NCBI GenBank assembly: GCA_016875025.1
Contig: VGSH01000018.1
Coordinates: 1-38,357, forward strand
Direction: 5' to 3'
DNA length: 38,357 nt
Origin: Deltaproteobacteria bacterium
GTDB taxonomy: Bacteria > Desulfobacterota > WTBG01 > CAIYCZ01 > CAIRTM01
Under the pieces are notes generated by a model. The model did no database searches and was not told the DNA's origin. It saw only the letters and a list, made by a program, of their open reading frames with translations. The position numbers and the translations under genes are program-made. The stretch's first letter is position 1, and the number at the start of each line of letters is the position of its first letter. Below are positions 32,111-38,357 of the stretch, one piece after another.

Positions 32111-33658
32111 TCAGGCCGGATTCTGCGGCACGGCGGGCAATGCTTCCGTGTGTTCCATCATGTAGGAATTCATTGAAACCGTGCTGTCGCCGGTAATGCT
32201 GATGCGCACGGAGAACCGTTTTTCAATATCGCAGATTTCACGGCGCAGGCTGTTGAGCATGAACTCGGCCGCTTCCGGGGCAAGGCGCAGGCTGAGCGTT
32301 GCAAGCCCGCCTGCGCTGACGCGTGCGGAAATGTCGCGCATTGCCGCTCTGGTGATATTTTCGCACGAGCGCACCCGGCCTGTCCCTCCGCAGTGAGCGC
32401 ATTCGCGATGGCTGGAGTCGGACAGGGGAGAGCGCAAATGCTCACGGCTCATCTCCAGCAGGCCGAACTTTGAAATCGCCGCGATTTCAATGTTGGCCTT
32501 ATCGTTTTTAAACGCGGCCCTGAGCTGGCGCTCAACCTGCTGGCGGTTTTTGGCCTGGCGCATGTCGATGAAGTCAATCACGATCAGTCCGCCCAGGTCG
32601 CGCAAACGCAGCTGGCGGGCGATTTCATCGGCCGCCTCCATGTTGGTGATCAGCGCTGATTCTTCCGGGTCTTTGACGCGGGTGAAGCGTCCGCTGTTGA
32701 CATCAATGGACACCAGCGCCTCGGTCGGATCGATGCACAGCCGCCCGCCGGAGTTAAGCGGCACCACACGCTCATAGAGCGGTTCAATCTGCGGTTCGAT
32801 CCCGTATTTCTGAAACACGGGCTCGCGGCCCTCATAGAGCCGGACGGTTTTCTGATGCTTGGGAATGACCTGTTTGAAAAATTCGCGCACCCTGCGGAAC
32901 ACATCGGCATTATCGATCAGCACCTCCGATATATCGGTGGTGTAATAATCGCGGATGGCCTGAATCACCATGCTGCTTTCCTGATACACGAGACTGGCCG
33001 GCGGCAGCTCAGCGGCCCGGGACTGCACGGCGCCCCACAGCCGCACCAGATAATTCGCATCGGCCTGCAGCTCTTTTTTGCCCTTGTTGAGTCCGGCCGT
33101 CCTGATAATAAAGCCCATATCCTCGGGCACATTCAGCTCACGCCCGATATCTTTGAGCTTGTTGCGCTCATCCGTGTCCTCGATTTTGCGTGAGATGCCC
33201 GTGCGGTTGTAGCCGGGCATCAGCACAAGATAGCGGCCCGGCAGTGAAATATAGGTTGTCAGCGCAGCGCCCTTATTGGCCTTCTCATCCTTGGTGACCT
33301 GCACGAGAATCTCCTGATTCTTATGCAGAACCTTTCCCGGAGGAACCTTGCCTTTGCTTGCGCGCTCTGACTCATGCCGGAACTGGGGCATGACGTCATC
33401 GAGCGGCAGAAAGCCGGGGCGGTTGCCGCCGTACTCGACAAAGGCCGCGTACAGGCTCGGCTCAACCCGCTGCACTTTGCCCTTGTAGATATTACCGCGC
33501 AGTTTTTCGCGGGACGTGGTTTCTATGGAGAGATCCTGAAGCATCCCGTTTTCAATAATGGCGACCCGGCTTTCATCCTGATGCACCACATTGATAATCA
33601 TTTTTTTCTGCTCGCTTTGTTTGGCGCGCGAGCGGGAAAGCGCACTAAATAGATTCAT
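32111..33658 (-). CDS. rng: Ribonuclease G/E family endoribonuclease
   Basis: A 515-aa enzyme for RNA turnover and rRNA maturation. The start at 33658 (MNLFSALSRSRAKQSEQKK) follows GAGG; the track start adds an unsupported Arg-rich stretch. Order: N-terminal part with the S1 domain (RGNIYKGKVQRVEPSLYAAF, VEYGGNRPGFLP), then the DNase I-like catalytic part with both metal-binding Asp regions (VSIDVNSGRF and IVIDFIDMRQAKNR), then the zinc-link motif CAHCGGTG. It lacks the long C-terminal scaffold of E. coli RNase E, so RNase G is the closer name. The dmsA-like gene starts 31 bp downstream. Confidence 0.92.
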   Translation of the reverse strand: MNLFSALSRSRAKQSEQKKMIINVVHQDESRVAIIENGMLQDLSIETTSREKLRGNIYKGKVQRVEPSLYAAFVEYGGNRPGFLPLDDVMPQFRHESERASKGKVPPGKVLHKNQEILVQVTKDEKANKGAALTTYISLPGRYLVLMPGYNRTGISRKIEDTDERNKLKDIGRELNVPEDMGFIIRTAGLNKGKKELQADANYLVRLWGAVQSRAAELPPASLVYQESSMVIQAIRDYYTTDISEVLIDNADVFRRVREFFKQVIPKHQKTVRLYEGREPVFQKYGIEPQIEPLYERVVPLNSGGRLCIDPTEALVSIDVNSGRFTRVKDPEESALITNMEAADEIARQLRLRDLGGLIVIDFIDMRQAKNRQQVERQLRAAFKNDKANIEIAAISKFGLLEMSREHLRSPLSDSSHRECAHCGGTGRVRSCENITRAAMRDISARVSAGGLATLSLRLAPEAAEFMLNSLRREICDIEKRFSVRISITGDSTVSMNSYMMEHTEALPAVPQNPA

Positions 33659-33781
33659 CGAAAAGCCTCGTGATCTGTTCCCTGACAACGCCGCCATAGA
33701 CCGCGCCGCACCTGCTGCAGATGCGCGCCGTCGCAATCTTCGTGCGGTGTGCCGTGGGGGATAATGAATAGGGTGCCTGCC

Positions 33782-34087
33782 TCATACCCGTTCTTCCTGC
33801 ACGGAAACGCATACGGCCCCGCCGTTGTAGTCGGGCTTCAGGCTGCGCAGCGCGGCACGAAGAGCACTGACGTCATTGAGAACAACGTGCGGAGGATTTG
33901 TGACCCGAAGGTAGTGCCACCTGCTGAACGTCGCTTCAGCATAGGGCAGCGGAAACGGCCCCATCTGCTTTTCAAAACCGGGGCCTTTCATGAAAAGCAC
34001 TTCCGGCTCATCGGGAGCATCAAGCTCCACGGCAATATAGGCGGCATCAGGCTCTTGTTCAAATAATACGGCTATGAGACGCGGCAT
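33782..34087 (-). CDS. Small hypothetical protein upstream of rng
   Basis: A 101-aa soluble protein, from the ATG at 34087; the track TTG at 34123 lacks support. It contains AAYIAVELDAPDEPEVLFM, GPFPLPYAEATFSRWHYLRV and DVSALRAALRSLKPDYNGG. I recognise no family. It is co-directional with rng, 123 bp upstream, and might be in the same transcript. On the minus strand TTGACT (34118-34123) and TATTAT (34094-34099) with 18-bp spacing sit directly upstream, which would give a nearly leaderless message. Coding status is plausible but unproven. Confidence 0.45.
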   Translation of the reverse strand: MPRLIAVLFEQEPDAAYIAVELDAPDEPEVLFMKGPGFEKQMGPFPLPYAEATFSRWHYLRVTNPPHVVLNDVSALRAALRSLKPDYNGGAVCVSVQEERV

Positions 34088-34199
34088 GCAGCAATAATAC
34101 TGTTCATGTTTATTGATAGTCAAGGCAAATATTGTGACGCAACAACCCCGCAGCGCTTACGACACGCGGGCCGATCATGACATCAGCTCTTCTGTGCCG

Positions 34200-34429
34200 G
34201 ATGAGGCGCACGCGGCCCCGGCCAGAGGGCCTGTTCTAAATTATTTTGGACACTACTGATATGCGTCTATAAAAAACTTAAGCTTTGATATCGGACGCCG
34301 ATAATTATATATAAAAATTAGCGTATCAATCTGTTTTAACTGAACCCGATACAGGAGAGATGTGCAGCGCTGGTTTTTTATTGTTTGATGATGCAGTACA
34401 AATCACTTCACACGCAGGGAGGGTAACGT
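34200..34429. other. Regulatory region upstream of the H1-like gene
   Basis: A/T-rich stretch with no gene before the basic protein. It contains a candidate promoter (listed separately) and the AGGGAGGG ribosome site. The ORF called at 34360 is out of frame with the real gene. Confidence 0.5.
34285..34313 (+). promoter_or_regulatory. Putative sigma-70 promoter of the H1-like gene
   Basis: TTGATA (34285-34290), 17-bp spacer, TATATA (34308-34313). The spacer and -35 end contain the inverted repeat TATCGG-acg-CCGATA (34289-34303), which could be a repressor site. It lies about 115 bp upstream of the ATG. Confidence 0.45.
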
Positions 34430-34696
34430 ATGGCAACTTCAAAACAGGTAAAAAACAAAATCAGCAGCAACAAGAAAAAAGCAGCACGTCTGGAGAAAGA
34501 ACTGAAGGCAGCCAAGGCTGTCGCAACCAGGCTGCAGGGCGATCTGAAGAGGGCCGTTGCCGCTGAAAAGAAGGCGCCCGCCAAGAAAAAAGCGGCTCCC
34601 CGGAAAAAAGCCGCCCCGAAGAAAAAAGGGATTGCCAGGAAAAAGGCTGCGCCGAAGAAAAAAGCGGCTTCAAAAAAGAAAGCCGTCAGGAAGTAG
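34430..34696 (+). CDS. Histone H1-like Lys/Ala/Pro-rich DNA-binding protein
   Basis: An 88-aa extremely basic protein. Residues 1-45 form a helix with alternating charged and Ala residues (QVKNKISSNKKKAARLEKEL). The second half is a run of AAPKKK/KKA-type repeats (APAKKKAAPRKKAAPKKK), the composition of bacterial histone H1-like proteins (Hc1/AlgP type). Such tails bind and compact DNA non-specifically. The ATG has a very strong AGGGAGGG site, its own promoter and its own terminator, so it is probably highly expressed and monocistronic. Similar Lys-rich tails can also arise as repeats prone to length variation. Confidence 0.82.
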   Translation: MATSKQVKNKISSNKKKAARLEKELKAAKAVATRLQGDLKRAVAAEKKAPAKKKAAPRKKAAPKKKGIARKKAAPKKKAASKKKAVRK

Positions 34697-34725
34697 CTGG
34701 CTGCTGACATCTGCAGTTTAACAGC

Positions 34726-34765
34726 AAAGATCCCGGGTGCGTTCGCGCAGCCGGGATCTTTTTTT
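34726..34765 (+). terminator. Intrinsic terminator of the H1-like gene
   Basis: AAAGATCCCGG pairs with CCGGGATCTTT around a GC-rich loop that itself can pair (GTGCG/CGCAG region), followed by a run of T. It lies 30 bp after the stop codon. Confidence 0.9.
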
Positions 34766-34850
34766 ATAAAACGCTCAATGAACTATCCCGGTGCGGCGGC
34801 TTGCAATCGTAGCGGGCATTGTCCTGAAGAACACAGCCTCACGAACACCA

Positions 34851-34940
34851 GCCGTTCGCCCTGAGCCTGTCGAAGGACGAACGGACCGCATATCGAACGG
34901 CAGACCCGTTCATGGTTCGACATGCTCACCACGAACGGGT
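34851..34940 (-). repeat. Two-armed palindromic dispersed repeat, copy D (inverted orientation)
   Basis: CGTTCGCCCTGAGCCTGTCG and, after a spacer, CCCGTTCATGGTTCGACATG with CTCACCACGAACGGG. It lies between the convergent H1-like and dGTPase genes. Confidence 0.72.
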
Positions 34941-34997
34941 TTTCTCTTTGCAGGGCCTGCAGTAAAAAGGAATATGCTCCCGTAACGGGAAAAATCA

Positions 34998-36035
34998 CTA
35001 CACAATCAGCCAGGGCTGGGGCAGGAAAATTTTTTCGTAGGCCTTGAACGCGTAACGGTCAGTCATGCCGGAGATAAAATCGCACACCAGGCGGTGGGGC
35101 TCTTCATCGCCGATACTTTTGCCCGCCTCACGGGCAAAGGCTTCAGGAGATGCGGTATAATAGGCGTAGAGTTCGCGGATGACTTTGGATGCCTTGACAA
35201 AATCATCATGCACTTCGGCGCCGTTGTAGACCTCGCGGTCCAGAAACCCGCGCAGATGCATGGCGGCCTGCAGCATGGCCGGGCCGGCGCTGATATGGTC
35301 CATGCCGGATTGAAGTGTCGTATCCACAACATCGAACACCATGCGGCCTATGCGCTGGGAATGCGAAGCGCCCAGCAGTTCCAGGCTCGCACCCACTTCG
35401 GCCTTCAGCTCACTGCGCGAAATAACCTTTGCGCGCAGCGCGTCATCCAGATCGTGGTTAAGATAGGCGATTGAATCGGCCACGCGCACAATCTGACCTT
35501 CAAGCGTGAGCGCCATCTGAGAGGGTTGATCTGGCACAATCGGACCGCCCCGCTTTGAGTGTTTGAGAATACCGTCGCGCACCTCAACGGTCAGATTCAG
35601 CTTTTCGATCTCATCCACCACCCGCAGGCTCTGCTCCGGGTGGCGAAACCCTCCGGGCACAATCGTGTTGAGCACCTCCTCGCCGGCATGACCGAACGGC
35701 GTATGCCCGAGATCGTGGCCCAGTGCAATTGCTTCGGTCAGGTCTTCGTTCAGCGCCAGAGCGCGCGCAATCGTGCGGGCGATCTGCGAAACCTCAAGGG
35801 TATGGGTCATGCGCGTGCGGTAATGGTCGCCGCCGGGGATTAAAAAGACCTGTGTTTTATGCTTGAGCCGGCGGAAGGCCTTGGAGTGAATGATGCGGTC
35901 GCGGTCGCGCTGAAATGCCATGCGCAAATCGCACTCTTTTTCCCGCACGAGCCGGCCCCGGCTCTCGCTGCTGAGCATCGCCCGGGGCGACAGCATGCGG
36001 CGCTCGCGCTCTTCAAGTTCCCGTCTTATAGTCAT
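34998..36035 (-). CDS. dgt: Deoxyguanosinetriphosphate triphosphohydrolase-like HD protein
   Basis: A 345-aa HD-domain protein that splits dNTPs into nucleoside and triphosphate in its characterised relatives. The metal site reads RTRMTHTLEVSQIARTIARA and GHDLGHTPFGHAGE, with a later conserved Asp in NHDLDDALRA. FRRLKHKTQVFLIPGGDHYR is the family N-terminal signature. It is the shorter, type 2 class of about 340 residues, whose dNTP preference varies, so the gene symbol is by similarity only. There is no obvious ribosome site. It is divergent from the response regulator gene. Confidence 0.9.
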   Translation of the reverse strand: MTIRRELEERERRMLSPRAMLSSESRGRLVREKECDLRMAFQRDRDRIIHSKAFRRLKHKTQVFLIPGGDHYRTRMTHTLEVSQIARTIARALALNEDLTEAIALGHDLGHTPFGHAGEEVLNTIVPGGFRHPEQSLRVVDEIEKLNLTVEVRDGILKHSKRGGPIVPDQPSQMALTLEGQIVRVADSIAYLNHDLDDALRAKVISRSELKAEVGASLELLGASHSQRIGRMVFDVVDTTLQSGMDHISAGPAMLQAAMHLRGFLDREVYNGAEVHDDFVKASKVIRELYAYYTASPEAFAREAGKSIGDEEPHRLVCDFISGMTDRYAFKAYEKIFLPQPWLIV

Positions 36036-36205
36036 AGGCTGGCCCGATCGGCAGTGACAGTGCGACTTTTTGCCGGATTATACGGCATGCGCGCACGTTT
36101 GCCAATTGAATTCAGCTGCCGGGTTCTCCAGTCAGCACCGGTTGACCTTTTAGCGCACACATGGTAGTTGTTGGACTACTATTACTATCATAACCGGGAC
36201 ACTCG

Positions 36206-37570
36206 ATGGCACCCAGGGCATCAATACTCGTTGTGGATGATGAGCGCAGCATTCGCGACATGCTCTCCATTTATCTCAAACGCGAAGGCTTCGATGTGAG
36301 CTGCGCCCCTGACGGGCAGGCAGCCCTTGAGTGCTGCCAGGCACAGAAGTACGATATTGTGATAGCCGACATCAAAATGCCCAGGCTCGACGGTATCGCT
36401 CTTCTGCATCGCGTACGCGAGTTTGCTCCCGAGACGATTTTCATCATGATTACCGCCTTTGCCTCGCTTGAATCAGCGCGCGACTCAATGCGTCAGGATG
36501 CCTGGGATTATATTACCAAGCCATTTGATGTCGACGACATCCGGCGCAGGATTGATGAAGCCCTGAGCCGCAAAATAGCCCTGGTTGAGGCCGCACCCGG
36601 CCAGGCCGCCGGCACACCGTTCGGCATGATCGGCTCCAGTGCGGCCATGCGCAAAATCTTCGACCTGATTCCGCGCGCGGCTTCAGCCAAAAGCAACGTG
36701 CTGATCACCGGCGAATCCGGTACCGGCAAGGAACTGGTTGCCCGCGCCATTCACTATCACAGCAATCGCAGCGAAAATGCCTTTGTGGTCATCAACTGCG
36801 GCGGTATTCCCGAGAACCTGCTTGAAAGCGAGCTGTTCGGCTATAAGAAAGGAGCCTTTACCGGCGCCCAGCAGGACAAAAAGGGCTTTTTGCACGCGGC
36901 TGACAGCGGTACCCTGTTTCTGGACGAGGTCGGCGATCTGCCGCCGGCCCTGCAGGTCAAGCTGCTGCGCGTGGTGCAGGAGCGCACCTTTACGCCGGTC
37001 GGCGCAACAGATGAACACAAGGCCGACGTCAGGTTTATCGCCGCCACCAACAAGGACCTTGCGGCCGAAGTGCAGGCCGGCCGCTTTCGCGAAGATCTGT
37101 TTTACCGGCTGAACGTTATCAACATACATCTGCCGCCCCTGCGCGAGCGCAGGGAGGACATCCCGGTGCTGGTCGAATTCTTCACCCGCAAATTCGCGCG
37201 CGAGATGGGCAAGGACGTCGGCCCCGTATCGCCGTTCATCATGGAATGCCTGTGCGACTGTCCGTTTCCCGGCAATGTGCGCGAACTCGAAAACCTGATT
37301 GAGAAAAGCGTGGCCCTGGCAAAAACAAGCATTATGCTGCCCGACGTTTTTGTCGAACAGCAGCCCGATGCCGCAGACGCCGACGAGTCTCCGGAGGGCA
37401 TTCCGCCCGGAGGCCTTATGCTTGATGAGATACTGGACAGAATCGAGCGCCGTCATATCGACGCAGCCCTCAGGCAGAGCGGCGGTTCAATTAAAAAAGC
37501 CGCCCAGCTGCTGGGCATCACGTTTCGCTCCATGCGCTATCGCCTGCAAAAACATGGCATTGCAAAATAA
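36206..37570 (+). CDS. NtrC-family sigma-54-dependent response regulator (PilR-like)
   Basis: A 454-aa regulator. The receiver (1-120) has VVDDERSIRD and the phospho-acceptor Asp55 in IADIKMPRLDG. The AAA+ domain (about 145-385) contains the Walker A GESGTGKE, GAFTGA for sigma-54 contact, and Walker B region GTLFLDEVGDLP. The C-terminal Fis-type HTH is IDAALRQSGGSIKKAAQLLG then ITFRSMRYRLQKHG. It activates sigma-54 promoters when phosphorylated. Its partner kinase gene begins within its last 17 bp. The kinase resembles PilS, but the regulated genes are not in the window. Confidence 0.93.
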   Translation: MAPRASILVVDDERSIRDMLSIYLKREGFDVSCAPDGQAALECCQAQKYDIVIADIKMPRLDGIALLHRVREFAPETIFIMITAFASLESARDSMRQDAWDYITKPFDVDDIRRRIDEALSRKIALVEAAPGQAAGTPFGMIGSSAAMRKIFDLIPRAASAKSNVLITGESGTGKELVARAIHYHSNRSENAFVVINCGGIPENLLESELFGYKKGAFTGAQQDKKGFLHAADSGTLFLDEVGDLPPALQVKLLRVVQERTFTPVGATDEHKADVRFIAATNKDLAAEVQAGRFREDLFYRLNVINIHLPPLRERREDIPVLVEFFTRKFAREMGKDVGPVSPFIMECLCDCPFPGNVRELENLIEKSVALAKTSIMLPDVFVEQQPDAADADESPEGIPPGGLMLDEILDRIERRHIDAALRQSGGSIKKAAQLLGITFRSMRYRLQKHGIAK

Positions 37571-38357
37571 CCCTGCCGCCCCGCTGCTGCCGCATCCCGG
37601 CCGGGCCCCTGAAAAAAACAGGGCCGTGGCTCAGCCGTGGTTTCGCCGACGTCTGCAGTGGTTCATGCTCAGCCGCGTTGTGATCGCCTCTTTTTTTCTC
37701 GGCACGGTCGCCGTCGCTCAGTTCCGGCACGGCGATTCGCTGCTGCGGCCTGAGCTTGTCTGGATCTACGGCCTGGCGGTGTGCATCTACCTGCTGAGCC
37801 TGATCTACGTGCTGCTGCTGCCGGCGCTCAGGGATCTGAAACCTTTCGTCTATCTGCAGATTGCCCTTGATCTGCTGTGTATCGCCGTGCTGCTGCTGGC
37901 CACCGGCGGCATTGACAGCATGTTCGCTTTCATGTTCAGCATCGAAATCATCGCCGCCAGCATACTGCTGTACTGGACCGGCGGGCTTGCGGCCGCGGTC
38001 GGCGCAAGCCTGCTCTACAGCGCCCTGGTGATTCTGCAGCGCATGGGAATGCTGGTCTCGCCGATAGCAGCCGAGCGTCTCATATTCGACTATTCCGGCG
38101 TTCCGCTGTACTTTCCCATTATTGTTAATACATCCGCATTCTTCCTTGTGGGCCTGCTTGCCAGCTTTCTTGCCGATCAAAACCGCCGCTCGCGCCAGAA
38201 GCTCGCCCAGCAGCTGGTTGACATCAGCAATCTTGAGGCGCTCAATGAGCATATTATCCAGAGCATAACCGGCGGCCTGATAACGCTTGACCTGCAGCGC
38301 CGCATCGTCAGCTTTAACCGCGCCGCAGCCGACATTACCGGCCTTGCTCCGCAGCAG
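37554..38357 (+). CDS. PilS-like membrane sensor histidine kinase (5' part, cut by window end)
   Basis: Not in the ORF track because it runs off the window. The ATG at 37554 lies inside the regulator gene (17-bp overlap) and the frame stays open for 268 codons to 38357. After a soluble start (MALQNNPAAPLLPHPGR) there are about six hydrophobic helices, for example VVIASFFLGTVAVAQF, LAVCIYLLSLIYVLLLPAL, LDLLCIAVLLLATGG and FPIIVNTSAFFLVGLLASFL. Then comes a linker and the beginning of a PAS domain (SITGGLITLDLQRRIVSFNR). The kinase core is beyond the window. It is the likely partner of the upstream NtrC-type regulator. Confidence 0.88.
   Translation, partial: MALQNNPAAPLLPHPGRAPEKNRAVAQPWFRRRLQWFMLSRVVIASFFLGTVAVAQFRHGDSLLRPELVWIYGLAVCIYLLSLIYVLLLPALRDLKPFVYLQIALDLLCIAVLLLATGGIDSMFAFMFSIEIIAASILLYWTGGLAAAVGASLLYSALVILQRMGMLVSPIAAERLIFDYSGVPLYFPIIVNTSAFFLVGLLASFLADQNRRSRQKLAQQLVDISNLEALNEHIIQSITGGLITLDLQRRIVSFNRAAADITGLAPQQ

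Overview
The window looks like a chromosomal segment of a GC-rich, Gram-negative, anaerobic bacterium. The best guess is Desulfobacterota (former Deltaproteobacteria). This rests on gene content: [FeFe]-hydrogenase maturation genes, a probable PPi-dependent phosphofructokinase, several ferredoxin-type proteins, molybdopterin oxidoreductase genes and FdhD. It also rests on a dispersed repeat with TCGTAAAAAGTCC ends that I associate with that group. No ribosomal marker is present, so the assignment is an inference.

Layout. (1) 0.3-4.3 kb: fdhD with a small upstream partner; then an envelope-stress style operon (Spy/CpxP-like protein, ECF sigma factor, zinc-finger anti-sigma factor, second Spy-like protein); then a broken ferredoxin-like remnant and a 58-aa ferredoxin with atypical cluster ligands. 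(2) 4.4-15.7 kb: phosphofructokinase, the operon hydG-hydF-hydE, a 962-aa hybrid sensor kinase, cofactor-independent phosphoglycerate mutase and a metallo-beta-lactamase-fold hydrolase. (3) 15.7-27.8 kb: an accessory region starting at tRNA-Thr(CGT). It holds a truncated tyrosine integrase and an AlpA-like regulator, an AbiEi/AbiEii toxin-antitoxin pair behind a 43-bp dyad, a NapH/NapG-like polyferredoxin, a type I restriction-modification operon (hsdM-hsdS-four-helix-bundle/zinc-ribbon gene-hsdR), and a toxin-antitoxin pair with an MqsR-like toxin and a zinc-finger/HTH/Panacea (SocA, DUF4065) antitoxin. (4) 27.9-38.4 kb: a quinone-reductase-like MDR enzyme, a two-subunit DMSO-reductase-family enzyme, ribonuclease G/E, an H1-like basic protein, a dGTPase-like HD hydrolase, an NtrC-type regulator and the start of its PilS-like kinase, cut by the window end.

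How the genes work together. HydEFG build the H-cluster of an [FeFe] hydrogenase whose structural gene is outside the window. The phosphofructokinase and GpmI belong to glycolysis/gluconeogenesis. Region 3 reads as a defence island at a tRNA attachment site whose mobility genes have decayed. The two composite defence loci (the restriction operon with its extra gene, and the Panacea-type antitoxin) are the most interesting targets. Intergenic spaces carry two repeat classes: four copies of a two-armed palindrome built on CTTCGACAGGCTCAGGGCG, and one roughly 150-bp MITE-like element.

All calls come from reading the sequence and the supplied ORF track. No database search was run.
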